Assembly: GCA_012932865.1 (NCBI GenBank)
Contig: SAXG01000036.1
Span: forward strand, 248,001-312,000
DNA length: 64,000 bases
Direction of reading: 5' to 3'
From: Amylostereum areolatum
Lineage: Eukaryota > Basidiomycota > Agaricomycetes > Russulales > Stereaceae
Made by a program: the position numbers and the translations under genes. The notes under the pieces were generated by a model, which saw only the letters and a list, made by a program, of their open reading frames with translations, had not been told where the DNA came from and searched no databases. Positions 1 through 13,442 of the stretch are shown here, piece after piece; position 1 is the stretch's first letter; each line of letters opens with the position of its first letter.

Positions 1-1609
1 GACATGAGCCCTGACAATGAGTCGAAACACGCGGAATGGCGAGGCCGGCCTGGGGAGTGGGATTAACAAACCAGTACGACGCTGCCAATACGATGCGTTA
101 GGTCGCCGGCTGAGGTCGAAAAAATGCGAGGAATAAATGCGTTACGCCGTTGTTAACGAGTGGTTAACCTCCGTCCAAACGGTCGATCTCGCGGGCCCCA
201 AAATGGTGTTAGACCTCGACATCCCTGTTACGAACAGCTACTATGCGCCGGCGAACAGACGATAAGTGAACGCGAGTTACACCAGAACGCGAAATAGCCC
301 ACCAGAGACATTTGAGGCGGAGCCACAAAACGCACCAGACGCCCCGCGACGAAAATCCGAGGGCGGGGATGAGCTCTGGATCCGATACATACTCCTCTGG
401 GGGATTCCACCTGGTCCATTAGGCTGCCGTTAACCTCCACCCGAGCACCCATCGCCGTACCGATTAATGGACGTAGGAACAAGGGCGAGCCGCTCAGGAC
501 ACCACGCACACACTCGTTTCTGATTTCTAGAAGCGAAAGTGGGCATGGGTTTCACTGCCGGCGAGTTTTGGGTTGACCGGTGTGTCGTCAAGTGGTGGCA
601 TGCTGGGGTCCCGGGCGGCGGGGCTGGCGGGGCGAGTTACGGCGTCGTAAATGAGATTCGTGCCCCCGTTCTTCATCTTCAGGGTAAATCCGGGATGGCC
701 AGGGGTTGACGAGGGTATTTTCAGAGAAGAATTCGACCTTCGAAACGGCCAAACTTTGCCTGACTACACGCGTCTATGGGCATGACAAGTACCTAGGTTA
801 CTGAGACCGGGTGGGCAGGTCGATACCCACTTATCCAAGCCTTAGCTATCGACATCGCACCTCGCCAATAACTCCCCTCCGACATTCTGAATCCGTCGTA
901 TCATTAGTTAATGGTCGCGTCCGGCGCGAGCCTGAGCGGTTTCATGACGAGATCGCCTCACCTGTGCGGTGTGCCATTTCCGATGGAGCGCCGTCGGAGG
1001 ATGGCACGGGCCCCTGTAAGCATTCATACGTCCTCGCGATATGGAAGAGATGACAGAGAAAATAGAGCCCAATGATCTATGGCTGTCGTGTTAGCGGCAG
1101 GCATCAATCGCTACTATACTGGCCTGAGTAGTAGTAGCCTTACTGCAGTGTCTTGTCTACCATCTCATCAGCCAAACGTATGCTGAGTAAAAACCTTGAT
1201 TTACCAGACAGAGGGCGTCCGCAGCTTGAGGCATCCATACGTAGGCGATGTGGGGCAAAGGTTGGGCGTTGCGACCTTGAGAGGGTGGGCGATGGCTTTA
1301 CATAAAGAACGGGCGGGCCGAGTATCCGACGCACCTTCGATGGCCGCTTGCATTGGAGCCACGAATATCAGCCTTCGCAAAGCTGAGGAGAGCCCCACAA
1401 CGTACTTCTCAGTGTTCAGACGGCGCGAAGATGAGAGCACGGTGTTTTGGCACGCAAAGGACCACCAACGTAGGTTGGTGAAAGGCAGGCGTCGTTCAGT
1501 GCACACACGAACAACTCCATTGAATAGGATTAGCACCAGCTGTGCCCTAACCAAAGCATAACCACAGTGAACCTCTTCAGATCTGTCTCCGCACCCCGTC
1601 ACCCCACAG
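1..1609. other. No recognisable gene
   Basis: The open frames here are short, overlap on both strands and show no recognisable domain, no consistent codon use and no splice pattern linking them. The stretch lies downstream of the 3' end of the exonuclease gene. I see no repeat, tRNA or transposon end in it. Confidence 0.5.
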
Positions 1610-3974
1610 CTACGTCCCGGCGTTTTTGACGCCTACGAACACAAGCCCCCTCTTCGCCCGCTCGACCTCCTCCTCCAGATCTCTTCCGTCCTGTGCGGTC
1701 CACGAGCCAGTGAGCGCGTCCATCGCCCGACTGGTCCTGAACGTCGTCTCGAACGCGCTGCGCTTCGCGTTGAGCGCCGACATCTGTCGCGGGTCCGAGT
1801 GGCCGGAGAAGATGACGAGCGCGGTGCGTGGGGGCAGGGATTTGTGGAGGTCCGTAAGGTGCTGGTTGAGGGCCGGAAGGACGGCGGAGAGCTGCGGCTG
1901 GGATTTCGTTGGTAGGTTGGTGGGCTGGGAGGGATCGATGCTAGCCTTGGGGGTCACCCCTGCGGGACAGAAAAGGTGAGCGGGCGGCACACACGCAGAC
2001 TCGAGGCGCAAACGTACATCCCAAGGGCATCCGCGAGCTCGGTGAACCGACCGAAAACGAACTGGTGGCTCGGGATCGCGTCGATGAGCCCTTTGAACAC
2101 CTCTTCGTCTGTCGTGCACGGCACCGTCGTCGTCGCCTTCGAGCCATGCCAAGTAGACGGATTCCCGTGGTCCACGACCGCCGATCGCACCGAGCTCGTG
2201 CCCGCGTGTCCGCTCGAGCGCGCCATCCGCTCGAATATGGACTCCAGGTCCGTCTTGAACTCGCCGAAGCTGGGTCCTGATCGGATACGCCAGTCAGCGC
2301 CCCGCGCCCGACAGCAGCTCAGATGCAATTGCTCACCGTGGTCGACTTTCTTGCGCAGAAGGTCGAGACACGCGCGCGCGTCCTCCTCTGGGTCGTGCCC
2401 GCCTTCGCCTCGGGTTTGGATTTCGCGACCGCACCACTTCTTCGTGAGCCACGCGAGGCCAGGTTTGAGCGGTCGACCGCGCGGGTGGTGGAAGATGATG
2501 GCGGTGTCGATGCAGCGGGGGTGGCAGAGCTTGAGGGAGCGCAGGTCAGATTCGAGGGAGTGTCCAAGGAGGATCGGCGTAGGGGAGACTGAAAGGAGTT
2601 GGAGCAGTCGCTTTTGCACGTCCTCGAGTTTGGTCGTGACCGGTGTAAGGGCTGCAGCAGTGATTCCCGAGAACCTGAGAGAGGGGTTAGCCTGGAGAAA
2701 GCGTCGGAAGGAAGCGTCACGAACCGTGTGAGGTAGTCGACGATGGGTTTGTCGGGTTTGACCAGCTGGTCGTACAGCACTTTCTTGGAGTGGTAGTCGA
2801 TGAGGCAGATCCTCGTAAGCTCCCTGCCGTCTTCGGTCAAGCACTGTGCCATGGCGTCAGCACAGTTTCTGACCAGGGGAAAGAAATTTGTAGGCCCACC
2901 ATCTCGCAGTCCATAGCGTATATCTTCGGTGATGGTGAGCTGTCAGAGTCCGGTTGCTGAGGGGTCTCCACCCACCCTTGAGGTTTTTCAAACACGTCGG
3001 CGACGTAGGATGGCATGGGGTAGTCGTTCTCGATCATCTGGTCCACCGTGAGCAGGTACTGTGTTGGATCCTTGCTCATCTCCCTTTCCGCTTCAACAAG
3101 GTGAGCAAGGCATGACGTGTGGGGGAGGGATAAACACACCTGCGATCCTGTTCATCACGCGCTTCTTTTTCTCCTCTGAGCTTACGGGGCCGTGGAAAAA
3201 CGCGCTGAGCACGGAGTGCATTCGGGTTGGCTCGCCTGGGGCTTTTGTTGGACATGCGTGGCTAAATGTCGCAGGAATGAAGGGAACGCCACCCAGGCGT
3301 GCTGCTGCTTCTTCCGAGCGGTCTTCGGGGTCGACGTCTGCGGTTGTAGACGGTGTTGCATCTTGAGGTAGAGGGACGGATATCGGGAGGTTGGGGTTGG
3401 AGGTGGCGGAGGTGGGAAGTGGTGGGAGTCCAAGTAATGCTGATGTTATACCGGGAATGAGGAGAACGACGACCTTTTGAACGCTTCGCGAATTCTAGAT
3501 AAGGGGGGTCAGGCTCGTGGGCAGCTCGCATGACAAGGAAAGCGATCCGGACCTCTACGCGTAGCCATCCGACCGGAGGCGCGTCGGCGACAATATGAAG
3601 TACGAAATCGCGCACATCCTGCCACATAACGGGTTACACAGAGCGACTCAAAAAAGGCGTCGAAGGATGCGTACTCCGATGCTTATGGCCTCTTTTCGCT
3701 TCTGGATCTCCCCTTTCGCGTACATGAACGCAGGCGGGCTAGCCTGCGACATGGAAAAGATCAGCACGAGCACGCCGAACGCAGATATCAGCGCACGTAC
3801 GTTTAGCTTAGCCTCCGTTTTCTTCGACTTTTTTGCCTTCTTCTTTTCGACCTTCGTCCACCCGTCGCCATCCGGCATCGAAGCGTCCGCTTCTTGAGGC
3901 TCTGGGGGCGAAGTTTTCGGCTTTTTCGCCGTGGGGGGGACGGGTTCACTTGTGGTCGGGCGTTGTCGCTTCAT
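1610..3974 (-). CDS. REX1: REX1-type RNA exonuclease (DEDDh family)
   Basis: Predicted 3'-5' RNA exonuclease of the Rex1/Rnh70 family, which in yeast trims 5S rRNA, tRNA and other small RNAs in the nucleus. The ATG is at 3974. Exons follow at 3974-3801, 3743-3675, 3618-3553, 3494-3140 and 3089 onward, all in phase. The N-terminus is Lys-rich (nuclear-localisation-like, KKKAKKSKK). The first catalytic motif reads AMDCEMCLTEDG once a GTGGGC...CACAG intron near 2880 is removed. It is followed by YDQLVKPDKP, then LLGHSLESDL and GHDPEEDARACLDLL, which supply the remaining acidic and His residues. A C-terminal domain of about 200 residues follows the exonuclease core, as in fungal homologues. The gene diverges from the alpha-mannosidase gene. 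The family call is firm; the exact 3' exon borders are less certain. Confidence 0.9.
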
Positions 3975-4447
3975 GGCCAGAGAAAGGCGAGATAGCCGCG
4001 GGGAAAGGTATGGGAACGGAAGACGGGGAAAGGCAAGCGGTTAACGCCGTCGACTCTGGAAGTAATAGGTCACATGATGTACGGCCGGCGGGCTCATGAG
4101 TCTTCAGTTTCATCTCGCACGGTCAACTTCAGGCTTCATCGAAGGCTTGAACTGGAAAAGCAAGGGCTTGCGTTGAGAATCATCGCCGAACTTCTCCACG
4201 AGCACGATTTCCTGTGTACAAATGCGTCGACGACGCTGGCTTGACGCTGACAATCACGAGGCATGGGCGCTTACAGTTAAGTTACTTACCCCGCAGAGAT
4301 AGCGTTGCGCCCTCGTTCCCTCGTCTCAACGCAACCACGACGTCGACACAGACAGTGACCTTCGACTACTTACTGCGAATCTATTCCGTCGTAGCACAAC
4401 CTATCTGAGCATTCACTCATCTCTCTCTCTCACTTGCTCTTGCCACG
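3975..4447. promoter_or_regulatory. Shared divergent promoter region
   Basis: These 473 bp separate the start codons of the minus-strand exonuclease and the plus-strand alpha-mannosidase, so they must hold both promoters. A pyrimidine-rich stretch (tctctctctc) lies just upstream of the mannosidase ATG, as is common at fungal transcription starts. No convincing TATA box was seen on either strand. Confidence 0.45.
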
Positions 4448-7400
4448 ATGGCTTGCCATCACCAGCATGGACCTTCCCAGAGCGCGTACCCCGAACAGAA
4501 CTACGGCCCAGGTGCGAAATGGATCAAGAACCTGACAAAGGACCGCATCGGCACGTTCACTGGAGGCCATTTCTCTAACGTGAACCTGTCCTCGCTCCTG
4601 TACACCCAACGCATCGACGATCAAGACCACATCAAGCTCGAGGTGTGGAGCGCGCCGGGGCTCTCGAAGCCGTCGTTCCAAGAGGCTATGAAGCAGGATT
4701 ACAAGCCTGCAAAGAAAGGAGATTCTTACGGGCCTTCATGTAAGTACTCACCCTACGCTTGCTAGGAGTCAGTTGGCTCATCGTTCGAGAAGGGGTGTGT
4801 TCATCGATATCTTCCCGGATCTGAGTTCTCACGCGTGCACAACTTTCAGACGAACCACTGGTTCAAAGCTTCCTTGAACATCCCATCTGATTGGGAGAAG
4901 TATGAGCGCGTCCAGCGTGAGTCACAGGCGGATTCAACGGCTCGTTGACTGATTCTCTTCAGTCGAGTTCGATCCTGGTTGCGAAGCCATGGTCTACACC
5001 GTCGACGGCACTCCTTTGCAAGGTAATACGATGTCCTCGAGGGCTGTTACCCCACCCAGCTGACCATCGTTTACAGGTATCACCGGCGGATACGGAGGTG
5101 ATCGCCGAGTGGAGTATATCATCCCGACGGAGGCTCGCAAGAAGGGAAAGCATGACCTAGTTTTGGAGGTATCCTGTAATGGCATGTTCGGTGTTCCGTG
5201 GAACGGCGACATCATCATGCCTCCCGACGTACGTTGACATCCCTCCATGTGAGTTTTCATGGCTCAGCTTCTCCTAGATGAACAAATATTTCCAACTCGC
5301 CTCTGCCGACCTCGTCGTCCCTAATCAAGAAGCCTGGGGTCTCCTCATGGACTTCGGCACTCTTCGCGAGCTCGTGGATAATCTTCCAGGGAACAGTGTC
5401 CTGCAAAACAAGGCGCTGACGGTCGCCAACAAAATCATGAACGTCTTCCACAAGAACGACCCCAGTACTATCGGCGAGGCCAGGAAGCTTGCGGAAGAGG
5501 TCTTTGGAGAGAACTGGGAGAAGAAAGGCGCGAAGATCTACGAAGACGGCACGAAGGAGCCGCAGATTTGGGGCATTGGCCATTGCCATATAGATACGGC
5601 TTGGTACGTCTTGTCCTTCCCAGGTTTTTCGTGCATATACTCACCTATTCCCTGTCGTTCAGGTTGTGGCCCTACTCATCCACCCAGCAGAAAGTCGCGC
5701 GATCGTGGTCTACGCAAGTGGATCTCATGGACCGATACCCCGAGCATCGCTTCACATGCAGTCAAGCACAACAGTACAAGTGGCTCGAAGAGGTCCGTCG
5801 TCCCTCTCCTCTTCCCTCGCTTATCTCATGTTCGTCTAGCTATATCCTCCCTTGTTCGAGCGCGTGAAGCAGAAGGTCTTGGAGGGCAAGTTTCACCCCG
5901 TTGGCGGGTCGTGGGTCGAAAACGACGCGAACATGCCCTCGGGAGAGGCACTGTCTCGTCAGTTTATCTTTGGCCAGCGTTTTTTTGAGTCAAGGTTCGG
6001 AAAGCGATGCGACACGGCGTGGCTGCCCGACTCGTTCGGCTTGACCGGCGCGCTGCCCCAACTCATCAGGCTTTCCGGCATGGACTACTTCTTCACGCAA
6101 AAGTTGTCGTGGCAAGTATCCCACTGTTGTATTTCCTTCGCATGGCGGCCTCTGACGCGTCTGTCCACAGGAACAACATGTAGGCTGCTTGAGTCGCGGG
6201 GAATCTGCGAATGCTGAAATGAACGACGTGTAGCAACGTGTTTCCCCACTCGACGTTCAACTGGGTTGGGATCGACGGAACACAGGTTCTGTGCCATATG
6301 ACCCCAGTTGGTGGGTGTCTTCCCGTCGAAGTTTCTTCTTCCATTAGCTGATTGTCTTCCACTAGACACCTATACCGCTCAAGCAACCGTCGGGGACGTC
6401 AACAAAGGCCAGTCCAACCACAAGGTTCGTCTGATCTATAGTCCTTTGACGTCGGCACTGACAACAGCTATAGAACCTCGAATCCAACTCCACGGCTCTG
6501 CTCGTCTTTGGTAACGGTGACGGAGGAGGCGGCCCTCTAGCGAAGATGTTGGAGAACGTACGTTCCATGTCTTCCCTTGTGACCGAGCCTTACTCATGAA
6601 CATATCTTCAGCTTCGCCGGATCCGAGGTACAGCGAACGAGTCTCGCGAACTTCCGCCCGTTATAATGGGCCGTTCCGTGGATGAATTCTTCGAAGACGT
6701 CAAGGACAAGTCAAACGGAGGAGACGCTCTTCCGAATTGGTATGCGTTTGCGTGGCTGAGGGTCGTTGGTCGGCATTGTGACTGACCACCATGTCTGTTG
6801 CTTAGGCACGGCGAACTCTATCTTGAGGCAAGCTCTTCCTTTCCTTTCCCGAGCGAAACGCGGTACTCAACCCTCGATCTTTTAGTTTCATCGGGGCACC
6901 TACACCTCACACGGTACGTTCTTCCGGAGCCGTTTGTCGACCCAGCAGTTTATGAGCAACACGTAGCCTCGATCAAGAAAGGGAACCGAAAGTCGGAGAT
7001 TATGCTTCGGGATATCGAGGTATGGCTTGCATCGTTATCCGCGGTACTGCTCTGATGAATGGGATCCATATAGCAACTCGCCACTATGGCTTCAGTATTC
7101 CGGAAAGATATATATACCTATCCTTGGCAGAGGCTCAACGATGACTGGGAGAAGGTTTTATTGAACCAATGTATGTCGTATCTCTTGTGCCCGCTTTCAC
7201 TTGACCGATGGCCCGCCTTCAGTCCACGACGTTCTTCCGGGATCTGCTATGTGAGTTCACACCGCGTCTTCCTTGACCGGACTCGATTGACATTGACCTA
7301 GTGGTATGGTGTACGACGACGCTGAAAAGCTGTACGGCGAAGTGCGCAAGGACGTCGACGACCTGATCGAAGACGCGTTCCGGGTGCTGGTCCCGTCTTC

Positions 7401-9442
7401 AGTCCCGCTCAACGAGGAGAACTTGGACAAGCTCACCCGCGCATCTTCCCTCGTCGGATTCAATACCACCTTCTTCCCTCGTCGCGATGTCATCACTGTG
7501 CCTCTGACGGGCCAGGCCCGGGTTCTTGGGGGCAGTGTCTTGCAAACTTCTAAGGATGGGAGCGAGGGATACGCGTTGTTCGATGGTGTACAAGGTGGAA
7601 ATCTGGTCTCCCTGGGCGGACTGTCTACCACTGCGTCGAGGGTTTCGGGTAAGTCTACTGTGCACCTGAGACATGTTTAGTTGGCACTTATCCACCCATT
7701 TTTAGTGGAATCCGATGGATCAAGCCACTTCGTTCTTCAAAATGGCACGTTGAAGATGGTCGTCGAAGACGGCAGGATCACAAGCTTGTATGATCAACAA
7801 CTCGAGTAAGTCTTGATTTTTTTCGTCACGAACGCCGTCTGATGTACCCTCAGTCGCGAGCTCATCACGAAGGGAAAGACGGGCGGGCTGATCATCTTCG
7901 AGGATCGTCCGAACTACTGGGATGCATGGGGTTCGTAACCCTAACCCTACAACCACCCTTCACCGATTGAGCTGACATCCTCACGTTTTTCTAGATGTGG
8001 AGATCCACCACCTCGAAAAGTGGCAGGAGCTCAAGTTCGGGAGCGTCAAGATCTTGGCTGAGGGCCCTGCTGCGCGCATCGGTTCAGACGGAGGTGCAAT
8101 ATGGATCCAGCACGCTCCTGATCTCGGTGGGTGTACTTCATGGCCCGTTTTTTTTCGTGATGTTGACCAACAACTTGTTCAGATCTCTCTGGACGCAATT
8201 CCTGGTAAACGTCCACCCTCCCTCCCGCTCGCACTCTGAGATTAACCTGGTTGTATAGCTACGATGGCTGCCAACTCGCGTCCCATGTTCACGTTCAAAG
8301 CCGAAGTGGATTGGCATGAGCGACACGAGTTCCTCAAATGTGCGTTCATTACTCCCAATGCAATGACCACACATACATGCTTCCCATGCTGATGCGGCTT
8401 TTTCAAACCAGTCGAACTCCCTCTGGACATCCATAGTGAAGTTGCCACCTACGAAACGCCGTTCGGCCACGTCCAGCGTCCGACGCATAAGAACACCACA
8501 TGGGACGCGGCCAAGTTCGAAGTCTGCGGACACAAGGTGCTTACTCCTCTTTCTCTCCTCTGGTCCAACGTGCCCAACCTTAACCCTCCCCACAGTTCGC
8601 GGATTTGAGCGAATATGGGTACGGCGTGGCCATTCTATCCGAGTCCAAGTACGGGTTCTCGTGCCAAAGCGATGTTCTGCGCATCTCGCTCTTGCGCGCG
8701 GCCACTGCGCCCGACGCGGAGCAAGACCAAGGTGCTGCCATCTTCTGTTCACACATCGTTGTTTAAGTTGCTGATGACATGTGCACAGGTAAACATGAGT
8801 TTTCGTGGGCGGTCCTTCCTCACGAAGGCCATTTCCTCGAGTCCGACGTCCCCATTGCTGGCTATCTGTTCAACTCCCCACTACACGGTTGGTCCTTCCT
8901 AGTTTTCTTCTCTTCGTGCCCTTCTCACCTCATACGTTCGTCGCAAGTACGCTTCATGCCCGACGGCGTCGCGCCGCCCCCAGGCGCGCCGCCGAGCACG
9001 TTCTCGCTCTCGGGCGCGAAGAACGTCATCCTGGAAACCGTCAAGCGCGGCGACCTCGACTCCGACCAGGACGGCAAGCGCACAGGTCGTGCTGAGGCTG
9101 TACGAGGCGTACGGCGGGAAGGCGCGGGTGAACCTGCACCTGCACAGCACGCTGAACGTGGCCGAGGCCTACACCACCAACCTCCTCGAGGACGACGCCG
9201 GCGCGGAAAAACTGGAGATCGCGACGGTGCAGGGTGGGGGAGTCAACGTGCCGCTGGCGTTCCGGGGGTTCGAGGTGAAGACGGTGAAGCTAGGTGCTAG
9301 GCAAACGAGGGGTGAGACGCGCACGAGGGCGAGGAACACGGTCCGGTGCCTTCGTCTCTTTTCTTTGCGTGCAACATCGGCCGCTGATGCCTTTCCCTAT
9401 TCCCTCGTTCCGCAGGACGAAAACGCACGCAAAGAAGGATAG
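4448..9442 (+). CDS. AMS1: Vacuolar alpha-mannosidase, GH38 (Ams1-like), with apparent frameshift
   Basis: Predicted GH38 alpha-mannosidase of the Ams1 type, which in yeast removes alpha-mannose residues from free oligosaccharides in the vacuole and arrives there by selective autophagy. It starts at ATG 4448 and is cut by many short introns. The catalytic-domain metal motif reads [12 protein letters not shown] across an intron near 5604-5662. The nucleophile region is [18 protein letters not shown] (about 6010-6070), followed by a substrate-binding block ending QVLCHMTP. No signal peptide is visible, as expected for Ams1. The last clear intron is 8888-8947, giving LHVRFMPDG across the join. 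Near 9082-9088 the frame shifts by one base between DGKRT and [11 protein letters not shown], both of which match the family. The tail after KTVKL is not conserved. A GTGAGA...CGCAG intron (9312-9415) would move the stop to 9450. Confidence 0.93.
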
Positions 9443-9450
9443 TTGGGTGA

Positions 9451-12400
9451 CGGTATGATTGTATGATTACTAGGGGTTCGTATTGGAAGCTTGGAGGCGT
9501 GTAGGATACTACGATTGGAAGTTATCTTGGATGCTTGTACTGGACCGTTTTCTCGTCTATTGTATGCTAGGATGCAATCGGAAGTGTTGGACTGTATTAG
9601 GTCTCCCGGAATGTTCCCTCACAAATATGACCTTTGCTCTCAAATTGAGCTGCCTACTGGTGATGCCGGATACAATGAGCCTGAGAGATAATGCGCCCCG
9701 ATCTAACCCGTCGTTCAACCTACGGCATGCACCTCCACAACGGAGTCAGCCGCTCAAGGAGCACCGTCGCAATGGCGGATTCGATTCTCAGGACACTGAC
9801 GTAGTATGAAAATAACGTCCGGACGGGGGCTTTGCGTATCTTATAAAGCCCGAACCCCGGCACTCGAGGCTTTCAAAAGCTGATTCGAAAGTCGACTGAG
9901 AGTCTCTTTGATCCAGGACGGGGAATGCGATATATACGACCCTGTTAGTGGTTTGTCGTATGCATAAGCTCAACTTGGTCGGATCCCGTTCCGTCAGCCC
10001 CCTTCGCCGTCACAGTCAGCATCCGTCGTCGTCCGAATGCACAACTTCTCCCCCGGCTGACGAAGGACTTGAAGGACTCCGCTGGGCTCCGCCCTCCATC
10101 GGAATCCACGAAGCACGGCAGGCTGCAGCACTTAGTTGAGTGGTTCATCTTTGCTCGGCATGGCGTCTGTTCATTGGTTCAGCTTCGTCCCGCGGGCCGC
10201 CGGTGGCGGGGGTGGTCGATGTCTTCGAACCTCGTCTCGAGGCAATCTCGAGGATCCATCAGGCTTATTTCAGAGCTAAAGATATGCTCCATCATATTTA
10301 TGTTTACAAAGTCAAACCCGACCGCGAAATGCGATACGTGCGTTGGATGAACTCGATTGAAACAGAACAACAGCAAAGTTGAACGTTCGATTCGGAGGTC
10401 GGAGACTCGGAGACTCCTGCTCAGGCCTACGACGGCAACTCCCGAAGCTCGGAAGTCCGAGCTGTCCGGTGACTCGGGCCGAGATGGCTTCCGAACGTCC
10501 GAGCGTCGGCGACGGCAGGCGACGACAATGGGCTCCCGCCTGAGCCTCCCGCCAAGTCGAAGCAGGCTACATAAACCCCCGACGTGAAGCCTCAAAACTC
10601 ATCAGGGCGCGTTCCACAGTCACCTTCTTCCCTATCCTAGAGCCACACGTCCTTCTTCCTCGTGGACGGGTGTTTGCTGTCATCTGCGCAAGTTCCGGAA
10701 CTCAACTTGAAGAGTCAAGAGTCGTCGCGTTGCTTCCAGTCCACATGGATCGGCATGCCGCTGGCTTGGTCACCAACCTACGGCGATGTGGAGAGCGAGG
10801 CTTTCTTACGGGCGTCAGGCGAGTTACGGAGATCCTGGGAGTTTTCCGCTGCTGACGTCGACGAACGCCCAACTAAACAGGTCGGAGGTCCTCGCCTCGG
10901 AGGCCGCGATAGTGTATAGCCAACGACACGATGCCGTCCCAGGTATGTGGCCGTATTTTCTGCGCGTCTGCTCCCTATTTATGGAGATCTGCATTGCTTT
11001 CCAGATGGGAATAAACTTTCGAGAAGACGTTCATTCTGGCGAGTGCCTGACTTCGACGTCCGCCAGCCACTTGGCCTCACCACTTCGCTCGTCGGCGTCG
11101 TACTTTGCCATTGTGTTTGTGGGTTGGGATGATTTGCACGAGTAGGGCGCTCCCAGGACCAACAAAGTATGCCCCAAAGCGCGAAGAGTTGTTAACGTCA
11201 CTGCACTGGTCGGGCCACGCGACAACCTCTGCTTTGGAAACGCACGTTCCTTATAGTGGACGGGATTCATCAGTCTGCGGTAAGCCGGACATCCGACTTT
11301 GTCGTCAATCGAGCGGTGTTTGAGTTGCATGCCTGTAGACGTCTTACCGCGACCGCACTCCAGTCTCACCTTGTCGCGAGGCCGAGGATGGCTTGATCGT
11401 CGGCGCCTAGCGTCTTCGGCGAGGTTCGAGAAAGTGCTCACCGAACAAGGCCCCTCTGTCGCGCCCCAGATCGTCGCACGGCGTGCTTTTGGTTGACCCA
11501 GTCGTCCTCCCGGGAATTCCAGTCTCTGCAACGGAACGTTTCAAGGAGGCCTTCGACGGGCTTTCGAAGGCTTCTACCGGTGTACACAACCTAGGGGCAT
11601 GGACGCAAAGCTTCAAGGCAGCTTTCGGGATTTCTCTAATCTCCGGCGAAGAGGCCTCGAATTTTAGCATGGGGGCCACGGCCAAGCGCGGCATAGTGCA
11701 CCGTGTGGCGTTCAACAATCGAGGATATCGTCTGACCGGATCGATCAGAATCCCGCGAGCTTACTCCTGCAGATGCCCTATCACCTCGAGAAGGAGGAAT
11801 TTCTTGAGTGGCAAGGCGCATGAAGAGACACCGTTTCGTTTAAGCTGGAAAATAAACACTGGCAGCAAAGAGACGAGCTTACCCGCTTCGTGCAGGTTCG
11901 ACGGCCAGTGAAATATATGAGACAACCGTCGGATTGGTCACGAAGGTAGTGGCTTTCCTCGTTAAGTCCCGCGACGTTCTAGGTGCTAACGTCGATGAAA
12001 GAAGGGACAACATGTTCGGAAGACTTATCGCCCTGCAAGTGCACGACAAATTGCTTCACCTCCTCGTGCACCGGAGGTTTTGTAACTGGACGCCGCCTTC
12101 CGGCATGCCCGTCTCAACAATCCGGAAATTGGACCGTCCCTTGTTGGCTCAAGTCGAGCCGACGTCCAGTGTCAGTAAGGCCGATACTTTGGATCGTTCA
12201 CGGCTGGCCACTGGCGAGGGGGGAGGGGACGTTGCGGCGTTGCTTGGACCATCTTGGTGTTGCGCGTGTGGACGAAACGTGGGGGTACCCAGTAACGGTT
12301 ATGGGACGCCCCATGGACCGTGCACTTGGTCTCCTGCAAGAATCTCCTTAGAATAAATCTCCGGTGGAGAGCAGTGAAGGAAAGGAGGCCCAAAGCATGC

Positions 12401-13442
12401 GCGTCACCTTGGTCGGAGTCTGTCGGTCTCGAAAACTTTCTCTGGGGGGTGCCGTGATGGTGGCAGTCCAAGGAAAAATTCGCTCGTGCATCCCCCCCTC
12501 CTATCTTCTTTCCCTTTCCCTCTTCACCAGGTCACATATACGAAATCTCTCTCGCGACGTTGGAGTACCTCGCCGCCCTCTTCGAATGCCACAGCCTACT
12601 CCCGCACCCGCTTTTCCCACTGGTTCTCCCGCATAGACCCTCAGGCGTCAAATCCAGGACTAGCGGTCGGTGTGATTGGATGGTCCTATCGGTGCGATAT
12701 TAATCGAATCGTTCGCCAGGGCTTCCTCTGACATACATTCCGCCAAAGACACCGTCGGAAGGATCCAGGAAGTGGCCCCGCCTCGATACCCCCAAATCTC
12801 TTCTCCCGTCCTCCACCTGCACAACCCCAAGCGCGCGGAAGATTCGCAATATCAAAACAGGAGGAGGCCGCTGACACGCTGCGCGGGGCACGAGTACGAC
12901 GTCGTGTCTTGCGCGCCAACGATAGGACCTTAGCGTCCAGGTGGCCTGCCCCCCTTCCTTCCCCCGTTCGACATCCCTCTCCCCCTAATCTTCTTATAGC
13001 ACCGACCATCCGCCACTGTGCAAAAACGCGTGGTCGCATACCCCTCGTGACCATTGGGTTCGTGCTTATAACTCGACTCCCACAGCATAGTCGTGAAGTG
13101 GGTCGGTGCGTCTGTTTGTTTTGTTCCATCACGCCTGTGCTCACACTTGGGCAGTACCCGCGATCCCCGACAACTCTCCCACTGAAAGGTTATTCATCGT
13201 CCCTCCTCGTCACTGTCTCAACCACCACCACCATCCTGCGACTCGTCCTGCGACATCGACTACCACGCAAAAGCGGCAATCATACCTACTATATTCGACG
13301 TGAGCTCCGCTGTTACTTTCGTTTAAACGGATATCCTAATTATCGTATTAGTCACAAGCCGAACTCGCCATTATTGTCTGCCTTCAGCATCATCGCCTAC
13401 CCCTCGTCTTCCATCCCTCGTCCCCCGTCGCCACATTTCTCT
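9451..13442. other. Four-kilobase gene-poor stretch
   Basis: I recognise no gene here. The open frames are short, lack family motifs and do not chain through plausible introns. The longest (11483-11911, +) has no domain that I know. No terminal repeats, LTR pair or reverse-transcriptase or transposase motif was seen. The final few hundred bases must include the promoter and leader of the downstream Zn2Cys6 regulator. Confidence 0.5.

Noticed and set aside
811..1053. 80-codon frame near the left end
   Set aside because: No family similarity, no neighbouring exons and no codon bias distinguishing it from other frames nearby.
7936..7952. Telomere-like CCCTAACCCTA in the mannosidase gene
   Set aside because: Only two units, located inside a predicted intron between intact exons. 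Chance similarity, not a telomere.
11483..11911. 142-codon plus-strand frame in the gene-poor stretch
   Set aside because: It begins with regular-looking helical sequence, but no domain, intron or homologous copy in the window supports it.
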